NCBI GenBank assembly: GCA_024734555.1
Contig: JANPWX010000333.1
Span: forward strand, 1,174,681 to 1,238,680
Direction of reading: 5' to 3'
DNA length: 64,000 nt
DNA from: Trochalopteron elliotii
Lineage: Eukaryota; Chordata; Aves; Passeriformes; Leiothrichidae
The notes under the pieces are model-generated. The model was not told the origin of the DNA. It saw nothing but the letters and a program-made list of their open reading frames with translations, and ran no database searches. Positions 35,990 to 46,444 of this stretch are shown in pieces (positions within the stretch are counted from its first letter, which is position 1; every line of letters begins with the position of its first letter). Both the position numbers and the translations under genes were made by a program.

Positions 35990-36530
35990 TGTCTGCTGTC
36001 ATATTGGTGACATGACACAGATATTGTCAAGAAAAAGTAAACTGGGGCTGGCACTCAAAGGCAGCTCGTGAAGAGATGAGCAGTCGAACAGCCATATTCA
36101 ATAAAAAAGAGGAACAGGATTCCTTTAGAAAATGTATTGCTGTTGTGGCAACGTGCTGCTGCCACTGAAGGGACTGATTTGTTATTTAGCATGTAGTCTT
36201 GGACTGTCTGTCATTCTGGGTGCTAATGCTCTGCTAAAATAACTCATTGGGAGCTGTCAGTGGGATGTTTACATAGGCCCCCAATCTTTTCTTCATACAA
36301 GGAAATTTTTTACTGGAATTCATCTTCTTTTGATCTCACATTCAAAGCAACAGCAGCTTGATAGACATGCAAGTCTGAAAGCAAATCCAGACGCTGAAGA
36401 TAAACCGCCAGAGTATGACAGGCAGGAGCATCTAAAGCTTATAAAAATGAAGAGAACAGCATGTCGTCTGAGTATTACAATAGCAGAAATCAAGAGACAT
36501 ATTAGGTGGAACTGATCAGCCACAAAAACA
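35990..36530. promoter_or_regulatory. Candidate conserved non-coding block with forkhead site
   Basis: Repeat-free DNA containing TGTTTAC at 36266-36272, the preferred forkhead-box core, in GGGATGTTTACATAGG. The 36320-36523 part is open on both strands, which often marks slowly evolving or compositionally unusual DNA, yet neither frame looks like a known protein. Confidence 0.33.
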
Positions 36531-37887
36531 GTTCAAAAGGCAGATCATAGAAACAGAAGACTAAGCTAGAAAAAAAATAAAATTGGAAAGATCTGCTTTA
36601 CAGAGGCATCACCTCCTTTCTGAGCACCGCAGCGTTTCCGCTCCAGCATGTAAACTTAAGGGGAAAAAAAGAACAGGGCTGGTGCCGTCTCTACTAACTC
36701 AGCAGTTCTTACCTTCAACTCACCAATTAATTTGCCGAGTGTGTGTTTCAATTACGTGTTATTCAAAGTGAAATAAAAAACAGGACACTGTGCCACTCGC
36801 ATCTGTAGCCCATCCCTCCCCAACGCCACAGGGATGGGGAACTGGTGCCTCTTCACTGGGAACTGCACCCCCCTGTAAGGTGCAAAAGGGGCCCTGGCCT
36901 GAGCCCCTGCCACCATTTTGGCTTGTTCATCTTTCCAAGGGCTGAGTCTTGGGATGCTCCTGAGCTCTGCCTCTGCCACCGGTGCAGAAATATTAGTTCA
37001 GAAGGTAATTTTATTTAAATTTAATTACGTGTGCCACGGAGTCCACAGCTATGTTCCGAAGGCGACACTTGCCAGGAAACAATTGCTGAAACTTTCTCTA
37101 GAAACCCATACATTTTTAATTTTTCTTCCCCAAATAAGCTTCTTATTCTAATTGAAGTCAGCAAATATAATGAAAAAGTAATTCTCAAACAATTTTGTAC
37201 TTAGAGCTATTTGTTAACAAACACTGAACGAGCAGCAGTGTTAGGTTAAAGGGCAGCAGGATTCCACATTATAATTTAGCCTGCGGTTATTTCTGATTAA
37301 GAACACCCTCCAGGACGGCAAAGCAAGATCTTCTTTTGCAGCAGGCATAGCTTTTAAAATTAGCCTCTTCTCAATAATAAAATCAACAGGAAAACTGTGG
37401 ATTTAAAACTGTATTAACCAATTTGAAGTGGTGCAATCAGTTTATGTCTTGCTTTCTGCAAACCACTGTTCCCTGCCTTAGTCAAGTTTCAAATGTAAAA
37501 ATGCTGCCTGGATTCTGAAACTGTTGTAAGAAAGTCACCTTCTGTCATGCTTATGTAGCTATCTAATGTGCTAAAGGCTGATTATTTATCTTTAAACTGT
37601 ACTAGTTTAATCTTTTAAGGTCACCACTAATCTGCTCCAACCTTTTAAAAAATAGCAGCTTTCAAGACTTACTGCTGGAATCACTAAACTCTGAGCTGAA
37701 TGTCATTGTAAGGGATACATTAGCCAGAGTGAGTGTAGTTTTACAATGTAAACACCAAATATAAATCCCCACCTAAACGAGAAGAAAAATATGATGTCCA
37801 TGCCAGGAGAAATATCAGTAAATAAGGCCAATGCTGTATTATTTCACACAAATATTGTTCCAAATCATGTTGCTGTTTCTCTCTCCT

Positions 37888-37907
37888 CCCTCCCTCCCTC
37901 CCTTCCC
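37888..37907 (-). other. G-quadruplex motif, minus strand
   Basis: Plus strand TCCC repeats, CCC at 37888-37890, 37892-37894, 37896-37898, 37900-37902 and 37905-37907, give five G3 tracts on the minus strand with loops of one to two bases. Confidence 0.85.
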
Positions 37908-39956
37908 AGTGCAAAACCTGTGTATAATTTAAAGGATCATTAGGTGTTTTTTCTTTATCTTTTCCCTTTCTCAGCAGCAACTTTGCCGGCCTGCTGCGAA
38001 GCCTCCTGACCACATTTGGAAGTTGTTTTAAAGTCCAAAACCCCCTCACAGGTTATTTGTGTGCATGTGCTGCACAGTGGCCTTTTATACTCTTCTTTTT
38101 CCTTTTCCCCTAGACTTCTTCTGGACTTGAATGTCACAGTAGACCTTGAATGTGAAATGGCTTCCAGCTAATTGCTTTAATTGCTTGAAGATGTGCAGGC
38201 AGGTGAAACCTGATCCCCTTGGCCATTGTAGAGACCAGGAACAACACAGGAATGTTTACATAGTGGTTTGAGTTTAATAGACAGTAGAGCTGAGTTTCAG
38301 ACAGCTAGCAAAAACACAGCTAATAGGTGACCTCTTAATGTAGTCCTCCTTTTTAAAAACAAAATACAATTTCGTTTTATACAAGGCAGTGTCCCTAAAT
38401 GCCAAGGTTATCTGCTTGACTTTTTGAGTGAGCATGCACTGCGTTGCACCTGACATTTATACCAGAAACTCTATCCTGAATGCATTTCCCTCTACCTTAA
38501 AACAAAAAGCACTTTATGTGTCAGTCACCTTACAAACAGATTAGAGCTGGATGGGGTTTCCTCGTAAGTGCAGTCATTTTAATTTAAAATTGAGTGTTTC
38601 TCACCACTGTTATATTCCTTCCCCCTCATCCCCTGGGCACTCCTACCCTCTGGCGGGCACTGGCACAAGTCCTTGGAAGGGTCTTCTGGAAAGGCCAAGT
38701 ACTTTTACTGCTTTTCCAGAGCTTTTACAGCTTTTCCAGAGCTCCCAGTGCATTTGCACCACACTGTTAAGATACAGACTGGCTGCGACGCAGTTTTGCA
38801 AAGGCACAGTTTGATTTCACACACAGCACAGATTCAGCAGCTCTTCCTCAGGCAAAAACTCCTCCTGACTGAGAACTGCAGCATTCGGGGTCACTGACGA
38901 TCAGTTTTGCTTTCCAAGAATCATGAGGTAAGTAAAATACACTTGAAACCAGCCAAAGACCAGCGAGCAGGTACAGCACAAGTGCAGAAAGCAAAGACTG
39001 AATTTGGCAGCAGCGGTAGCATAAAGGTATTTACTGTAGGTCTAGTCCAAAAAACAAACACTGAAAACAGGTAATACCAAATAGTCACTTTCCTGGCACA
39101 GGAACTTCAAGTTTTGTTGCCAATCCTAAAGAAACAGTTAAAATCACTTGTATTGAATGAATACCAGCCGAGAAATGACATGTGTTGTATCCCAGACAAA
39201 AAGGAAAAAATAAAATAACATTTCTGGAGGAAGGAAAAAGGGAAGGCAATCTAAGACTGGAAAAAGCACAAACACACTGAGGCAGAGGAGATGAGGCCAA
39301 ACTAATGCGTATTTGATACGAAAGAGAAAGAAAAGCAATTCCCTGCCACACAGCCCTGTAAATAAAGGGCATTTCCAGTCTGATCTTGGCAATTCCACTC
39401 AAAAAGTTTCAAATTCTCTAGTACTTTTCACAGGAGCTATCAACCCCTTGAACAGAAGCAAACAGAAGCAGGAGGGAGGCTGCTCCAGCCGCTCTGGATG
39501 CAAACTGTGGCTCCCAGGAAGACAATAGATGCTGGCTGCTCTTCTCTACCTTGCCTGCTATTCCCAATCCTCTGAAGCAAATGAGTAACTGATCTTAAAT
39601 AATACAGAACAAAGGGAACAATAGGAGCTGGAAAGCAAGCTGGGATACTTGGGAACATGCCTCTTTCTTTTGAGAGAGAATCTCGCCGGCACACATGCAC
39701 ACACAGAGTTATAGAATCACAGAAGTTGTTGTCCTGTGTCGTCCCCCCCTCGCCCATCACCTCCTTAAAAGCTCGAATTCCAGCCACCGTGGGGTTTTAA
39801 TAGATTTTTTTTTTTTCTGTACGGCCTGAAAGATTAAGAAAAAAAGGAGAAAGTTCGGAATAGGAGGGAAAAAAAAAATAGAACAGTGTCAATTTAAAGA
39901 TTTAGTATAAACTAGTCCAAGCCTGTGGGAGGAACACTAAGTGGAAAAAGTAAACA
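37908..39956. other. Intronic stretch without recognised genes
   Basis: It has a short direct repeat of GCTTTTCCAGAGCT near 38710-38742. A brief TATAGAATCACAGAA at about 39711 resembles a CR1 end but is too short to call. No gene was recognised. Confidence 0.5.
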
Positions 39957-40321
39957 CGGTCCCCCCAAGAAGTTCCCCTGGAAGCCGAGCAGGCAGCCAG
40001 TGCCTGGTACCCGCTGCCCCGCGCCCGGGGAGGTCAGCCCAGCTATGCTAAACTGACAGGTTCAGTTTACAGCAGGCCAGCACTTTGTTTGGATATACTG
40101 GCCTTGCTCACCGCCAGCTTAACAACAGATGGCTCGAAAACTTTCATTATGTTGCAGAGGGCTGAACTGCAAACAATCGGGAAAACTGTGAAAAGTTTAA
40201 CTCCCTGCGAGCCGAGCGGGGAAGCGCTGCCCTCGCCAGCCGGCGTCTCCTCCCGCCCCGGCCACGGGCGCCTTTAAATTAATTAAAGCGGGATGGGATG
40301 ATTAATCATACCTGCGCACGG
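39957..40321. promoter_or_regulatory. Small CpG-dense patch, possible alternative promoter or enhancer
   Basis: About 23 CpGs by eye over 365 bp, with 11 in 40208-40270, in an intron where CpG is otherwise scarce. The densest part ends at GGCCACGGGCGCC and is followed at once by AT-rich TTTAAATTAATTAAAG at about 40273-40288. There is no recognised exon. It could be an intragenic CpG island linked to an alternative FOXP1 5' exon on the minus strand, or an unmethylated enhancer. Confidence 0.38.
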
Positions 40322-40699
40322 TCCTGGGGATGCCTGGGAAAAAGAATTTGCGATTTGACAAGGTCATTTCAATAAAAGTAGCATTCCAGGAGAAAATGGA
40401 CTTTGACGGATTGCAAAGCTGATTTTAAACCTTCCTCAAGCCTCTGGCTCTAGGAAAGTTATAGAAAGTTTCTGCAATAATCCTCTAATCGGGGTTTATC
40501 AGGAGCTTTCTGATGAGAGTTCTTCCATCTACAGACACAGAGCCTCTGTCCCTCATATTCCCACTTCAAACTATCACCCTCCACAGCAAAAGAAGGCCAC
40601 CAAATAATCTAACATGCAGATCTGAATATGATTTATCCAAATCTGTGTATAATTTAAATATTCATCTAACTGATTTGATTCATATGCACCCTAATACCT

Positions 40700-41300
40700 T
40701 TTAACGCTCTAAGGCAGGTTATAAATGCACCTTCCGAGGTTTAATTCAATTGACAGTCTTATATACATCTCATCACTGAAAACGCATTATTTTATATTAT
40801 TCAAGAAATGAACAAATCTGTTTTCCACAAATGTATTTTAAAAGCGACTCTTTCCTGTTATTGAAAGAAAATTGTGTTTATTACTCCTTTAGCATAGTGT
40901 AAACTCATAAACGTCAACAGAGAGTACAAGGAAAACTGTCAACTAAATATTGTTTCCTTCATGAGCTGCTCTTCCAAGTCAATTACGCCTTTCAACTTCT
41001 GGGGCATTGTATGATAAACTGGCAGTAAAAATCATTCACATTAATATACCATGGTGCCTTGCCTGCAAAAGGTAATTAAAGAAGTAAATGACTCATAAGA
41101 ATAGACATATTAGCTGCAAAATGAAAGGCAACTGAGCTGCCACATGAAAATATGTACCATTAAGATACTGCATTTTCATATTCCTGTAATCAGCTTCAGT
41201 AGACTAATGCTTATTTAATCCAGTTCTTGCCTAAGTCCATCAACAACTGTTTTTTGCTGTTTTCTCCTTGACTGAACATTATGTGTGCAGGTTTGGAATA
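40700..41300. promoter_or_regulatory. Candidate conserved AT-rich non-coding block
   Basis: No transposon is recognised. Motifs include CATAAACGTCAAC, GTCAATTACGCC, AAAGGTAATTAAAG and ATTCACATTAATATACC. Composition resembles AT-rich developmental enhancers; evidence is by texture only. Confidence 0.27.
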
Positions 41301-42859
41301 AATACTGCAATAAGATTTTTGCATAGTCAATTGAAGAACAGGGTTTTTATCTTTTAAAAACTATTTTTCTTTCCCACCAAGAGGAATACAGCAGAGAAGG
41401 ACACCAAGAAACCCCCCATTTCCTGGGGTTCTTTCAGTGCCAATATGCTTTGAGTGAAATATACACCCTGGTCTAGAACTAACCATTTTGATTTGTGGAA
41501 TACAGCAGGAAATCAAGCCTCGTCTTCCAACTTTCCTGTTCTTCATATGAGAAAGGTTTGCCTTGATAATGCATGTTTTCATTAGGGTTAGAAAAATTAG
41601 ACAGGCTTTCTCTTTCTTACATCTCTGACACAAGGTGGGGCAAGGAGAGGAAGGGGCACTGCTGGATTTGGGGAGGAGATGGAGCTGCAGCTGGGGAGCC
41701 ACAGGGGCATCACCCCCAATGATTTGCTCTGCCCAGCCCAGCCTCAGCTGACAAGACCCAAACTCCAAACCCACACAGGCACCATCCTGGCATCCCACCT
41801 TGGCAGCAGGACTGCCAAGCTCAGCACAACACACTCCTGATTTTTGGGAAGGGATATTGCTGGGAGCTCACCCTGAGGTGCACATTTCAGCCCACCCTGT
41901 TTCTGTAGCCACCACATAAACCACAACCCTTTTGGTGAAGGGTCTTGGGTTGAACTTTCCAAGTCCATCTTTCTCCTTCCAAGGGCATGGCAGGGAGATG
42001 GTGAAATTCAGGGAACAAAGTACAGTTGTCTCCAAGAGAAAACACCCTGCAAAATACTCAAACATTTATAACTCATCCCATTTGTGAGCAGTAATTAAAA
42101 TATTCTTTTCATCACAATAATAGCTCTGTAAGACCAAGATCCAAACTGCCTTTGACTGCACAGCTCTCACAATTATTTCATTTTCTAAAGTATGGGGTGG
42201 AGTGAACTCCAGTATCTCAGCTATTGCTACGGTGCTCTGTTGACAAATGCTGACTTTCCTAAACGGCAGACGCTGTGTATGTACCATCCATTCTTTATTT
42301 ATTGTGCCCGACACAGGTTTATCCTTGCAAAAAGAGATTTTTCCATAAAAATCTTCACACATTGCTTCGCAACCTGCATTATATGTTGCTTATTTATCAC
42401 TATCAGTACGAAATAGAGTAAGATTTAAAATGTAGGATCAATCATTATTTAAACTGTATTATTGCTTCTCCATTTGAGCAGACATCACTTTGTACCCACA
42501 ATTAATGAGCTCTAGTCCTTTTTCTAATTAAGGAACAAAGGTTCTTGTGTGCAGAGTATAGAGTGACACTGTCTAGAGAACACACATTCAAATAGAAGAG
42601 AATCCTTCTAATTACCTTACAATAGGATTTTTCATATCCAGGAACATAATAGGATCAAGAAATTAAAGTATTTCCAACAGCATTTACAAATAAGTCATTA
42701 CAAAACACTGTTAAAAGGTAATAATGTATCCCTAAAAACAAGGGGACCTTATGGAGACTAGTGCCTAACACTTCAGTATTTACAGAATTAACCTTTGAGC
42801 ATTGATACAGGGAAAATGCAACACAGAAATTATTTTATAGATGTGTATACGCAGAGATA

Positions 42860-43280
42860 AATCAAAAACAAAAAAATGAGGAGTCAGCTATTAGAGCCTA
42901 AACCACTTTAGGCTCACACAGATTAGGATCCAAACGCATAATTAAGAAAGTCAGAAAGGTAACCTCACTTTATCCAGTAATTAGGGCTGTTAGAAATCGG
43001 ATACTGTCTCTTAAAAGTGTTACAAATACACGGCACTACTAAATAACCTGCACTGCTGGGAAAGTATACTCGCTATCAAGGGCAAAGCTGCTATACACTG
43101 AGGTAACAGTAAATGACAGACTGTTGTTCAAGTCCATTAGCTGCTATGTGATAGGAGCACATTCACTAGCACACGACCTGTGAAAAATCTTAGATCTCTT
43201 TAAATCTTTGAATTGGATTGCTGCATTAATTCTTAAGAACTGCAATCCTTCAACCAAGTCAAATTGCCCTCATTAACAGG
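42860..43280. promoter_or_regulatory. Candidate conserved non-coding block
   Basis: Repeat-free DNA with CCAGTAATTAGGG, GCATAATTAAG and ACACGGCAC motifs, enclosing the hairpin at 42894-42915. Two TAATTA-type cores are present. Function is inferred weakly. Confidence 0.27.
42894..42915. repeat. Perfect 9-bp stem, 4-base loop inverted repeat
   Basis: GAGCCTAAA, loop CCAC, TTTAGGCTC. The transcript could fold into a small hairpin. It is not followed by a T-run and sits in repeat-free intron. Confidence 0.85.
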
Positions 43281-43419
43281 GGAAAAACTGCCTCTGCAAT
43301 AAGTTTTAAAAAAAGAGATATTTATTACTTATAATCACTTTCACGTACTTCACCTGGAAGTGTGACAAACTGGGACAACAACTTCAGAGGCTGGCACCAG
43401 TTCAGCTGCTGGTGGGGCC

Positions 43420-43510
43420 AGGGTGGAGGGGACGTGCCGTGCACGTGTCACCCTCTGTGCCCCTGCGCGCTCCTGCACCGACATCCAGTGTGAATACGTC
43501 TGCTTCTTGG
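43420..43510. promoter_or_regulatory. Small CpG-bearing segment with CACGTG E-box
   Basis: Several CpGs lie in GACGTGCCGTGCACGTG and CTGCGCGCTCC; the CACGTG E-box is at 43442-43447. A minor signal, possibly fortuitous. Confidence 0.2.
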
Positions 43511-44469
43511 GGAAAAAACCTCAATGAATGTTCTAAGAAAAGAAAAATCACTAAGAATAAGCACAGGCACTGAAGCGATCTGTGTGTGTGCCACTGAAAT
43601 AACCGCAAAAGAGGAGGGGAAATTCTTCAGTTATTCAAGGCTTGATTAGAACACTACTTCATAATTAGGCATGTTACAAGTATTGTCATCAACCAGAAAA
43701 TTCATGTACTAACTCAAAGGTCTCAGAAGCTGGCTCAAGCCTTCTATTCATTAACAACATCTGCTATTAATGTTTAACCCTCATAAACTCGTACCAAACA
43801 TTCAGCATTCAACAAAGCTTAAAAATAAATATTTTGTTGTGCTGTTTTATCTGCGTGGTGATCTGCTCAGTTCTGTGGATATCAAGAACCACTACAACGG
43901 CCAGAGAGATAACAGACAAATATTTGGTCTTTGTTGGAAAGAAGATATTCCTTTCTCCAGTCACTGCTTCTCTGCACTTCAGATGCTACAGCTCCCAAGC
44001 CAGGCCAGTGCAGCACAATAAACAGTAATGCAGACATACAGATATACATGCACCTATACGATGGTATGAATCATTTATTTTGAAGATGAAACTCCCTGGA
44101 ACAATTTTCAGGATGAGTGTTCTAAAGAACCCTCGGTTTAAATTTTTTTCTAATTTAAAAATGAGCGTTCCTGGGACAAAAGATTCCCTGTGAAATGGGG
44201 AGCTGAGTAAGTCCAGGATCCAGAAATGAGAAACAGAGCGTTTCATCTTCATTTTACTGCTGCGAGCCCAGATGAGAGCCCTGATCTCTCGCAGTCAGAT
44301 CCTAATGGGCAGATCCTTGGAAGAGTCTTTGGAAAGACTCATTTCCACCAGTGTGGTTTTAATGTAAGCATTGCAATCTGCTTGTGCAGGCTCATTTACA
44401 GCGTGGAGACAGGGCTAAGTGGTGAGCTAATGCGACCCTCTAATGGCTCCTGGGAGCGCATCCGGACAT

Positions 44470-44492
44470 CCCCCGTCCCCATCCCTCTTCCC
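44470..44492 (-). other. G-quadruplex motif, minus strand
   Basis: Plus strand CCCCC-GT-CCCC-AT-CCC-TCTT-CCC gives four G-tracts on the FOXP1 sense strand with loops of two to four bases. Confidence 0.7.
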
Positions 44493-45073
44493 GCAGATGG
44501 ATGTTGGTAGCACAGACCCTGCTGGGCCCATCCTGGCTCACAGGGGCAGCCCTGGAGCACTGGTGGGCAGGTCCCACAGCTCCCTGCCTTCCCTGCTCCC
44601 TCCTGCCCACACCGACCGCTGCGCAAGCCGACCCCCAAGTCTCCACAGAGCCTGGAATTCCAGCATCAGGCGGGCCAAGATCCCCCCTGCACTCATCTCA
44701 CCATCATTTTCTAATCTGCAGCAACGCCAAGACACAAACCAAGCCACAAAAGTAATGAAAAATACAGCTCTTTTTGTCTTCAAACATGACATTCATGGCG
44801 GATTCACTGTCTGCATGTTGCAGCACGCTCTATTCTTAGCACCGTGCCTTTTAAAGTTAGGCCCATTATTTTCTACGGTGTATCAAGATCAGTATGTATA
44901 ACATATGCCATATTGTTGACACTTCCCTGGATGTACTGCACACCATATGCCTAAAGCACTAAAAGGGGTGATGAACAGAGTGGCAATACTGAAAGGAGAA
45001 CAAGATACACCGAGCATGTTGAATGAATTCAGTTATATAATTCAGCCAATAAGGGTTTCCATACATTTAACAA

Positions 45074-45122
45074 TCTCCTCTTTTTTTTTTCCCCCCCCTT
45101 TTTTCTTTCCCCCCTCCCCCTT
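45074..45122. repeat. 49-base uninterrupted polypyrimidine tract
   Basis: The plus strand is pyrimidine-only from 45074 to 45122, with long T10, C8, T6 and C6/C5 runs. The minus strand, sense for FOXP1, is a purine tract with G5, G6 and G8 runs. Such tracts can form triplex (H-DNA) or G-quadruplex structures and are often unstable in sequencing, so the exact length may be uncertain. Confidence 0.92.
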
Positions 45123-46400
45123 GTATAAAAATGAATTTAACAACTTTCCACTGTGAAAAGTTAACACGCTGGACACGTATTCAAAGCAAACATTTAATCA
45201 CAGTGGGCCCACCAGGTCTAAAAAGTATACATGTAAAGATAGATCATATATAATCACACCAATAAAACAAACAAAAAAGGACTATTCATACATTTTAGCA
45301 ATAAACTAAAAAAATAAAACATACAGTTCTGCTCCTGCTTCCACTTGTCCTTTATTTTACCTTGCATAAATCCATACCCCAAGTCCAATTCCTAGAACCA
45401 GGGAACATGTCATCTTGCCCATCTCCAGAGCTTTATTTACTAGTTTCTCTACTAAGAATTATTATTTGAAGAATCCAGAAACTAATGCTCTCTTACACTA
45501 CAGTATTTTTGTCCAAATCTTCTGGAACGGATTATAAAATTGAAATGTAAGAAGGAACACAGCCGAGCTATATTTATAACACGAATGCTGCTCTTCAGCA
45601 GCTGATACATACACATGTGTATCCTCATTTCTATGCCATCCCTCAGCACGCTCTAATGGGTACACTAGCTGCATACTCGTCATTAAAATAAAAGAAAAAA
45701 GAGGGAAAAAAAAAAGGAACTGACTCATCACTGAGAACAGTTTTGACAGTACTTGCATGCAAAACCCTGGCAGAGAAGTTCAAGCTATTTGGTTGTGACC
45801 AGATATAAATCACAAACTTTGGACTGAATTAATAATTAGAGGGGGAAAAAAAACACCAAACATGCAAATTCTCAGTGCAGGCACAGGCTGATGCACAGGT
45901 AAACCCAGGTCTAATCTCTGAGTTTAGTCCCTGGAGTTATGTGCTATGTGGAGGAAGGAAAAGGTCTGGAAAGCAGGTATCACTGCAGGGAATTCCCACT
46001 GCTGAGACACTGTCAGGGTCAGGAAAGAGAAGAGCGATGCAGAAACACACATCACGAACACACAGGACCCTTCCAGGGGGAGAATCCCAGCTGGCATCAA
46101 GCGCAGGGGAGGTGCAGGGAAGCAGGCTGCTCTCCTGGCACACCAGGAGCAGGGCCAGCTCCTCACAGGGATGCTGCTAATGCTGTGGAGCTAATGATGC
46201 CACGCAAAGCTGAAGCTTCCCCATCCTCTGTCGTTAGTGCCACTATGCACCCACAGGCAATGGATCAAAGGGGCTATGAGAAGATAAGGAGAATCCATTT
46301 TAATTTCAAAACATGAAAATTCTGGCACAGGAGATCACTACAAAAGATCAGTTCTGTTACGTATCCATGGCGTGTTGAAGGGGAATGTTGCATTTTAACT

Positions 46401-46402
<2 letters not shown>
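45123..46402. other. Intronic stretch without recognised genes
   Basis: AT-rich to 45.9 kb, ordinary afterwards. Nothing recognised. Confidence 0.5.

Positions 46403-46442
<40 letters not shown>
46403..46442. repeat. (AC)20 microsatellite
   Basis: Forty uninterrupted bases of AC, flanked by TTTTAACTGT and GTATTTATC. Likely length-polymorphic. Confidence 0.97.

Positions 46443-46444
<2 letters not shown>

Noticed and set aside
36330..36515. Possible extra exon (frame containing K-Q-Q-Q-L-D-R-H)
   Set aside because: The frame opens at a non-ATG codon, no convincing acceptor/donor pair was seen, and the reverse strand is open too. Kept as a possible conserved block instead.
39711..39725. Short TATAGAATCACAGAA resembling a CR1 terminus
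   Set aside because: Only about 15 bases, with the following sequence unrelated to CR1.
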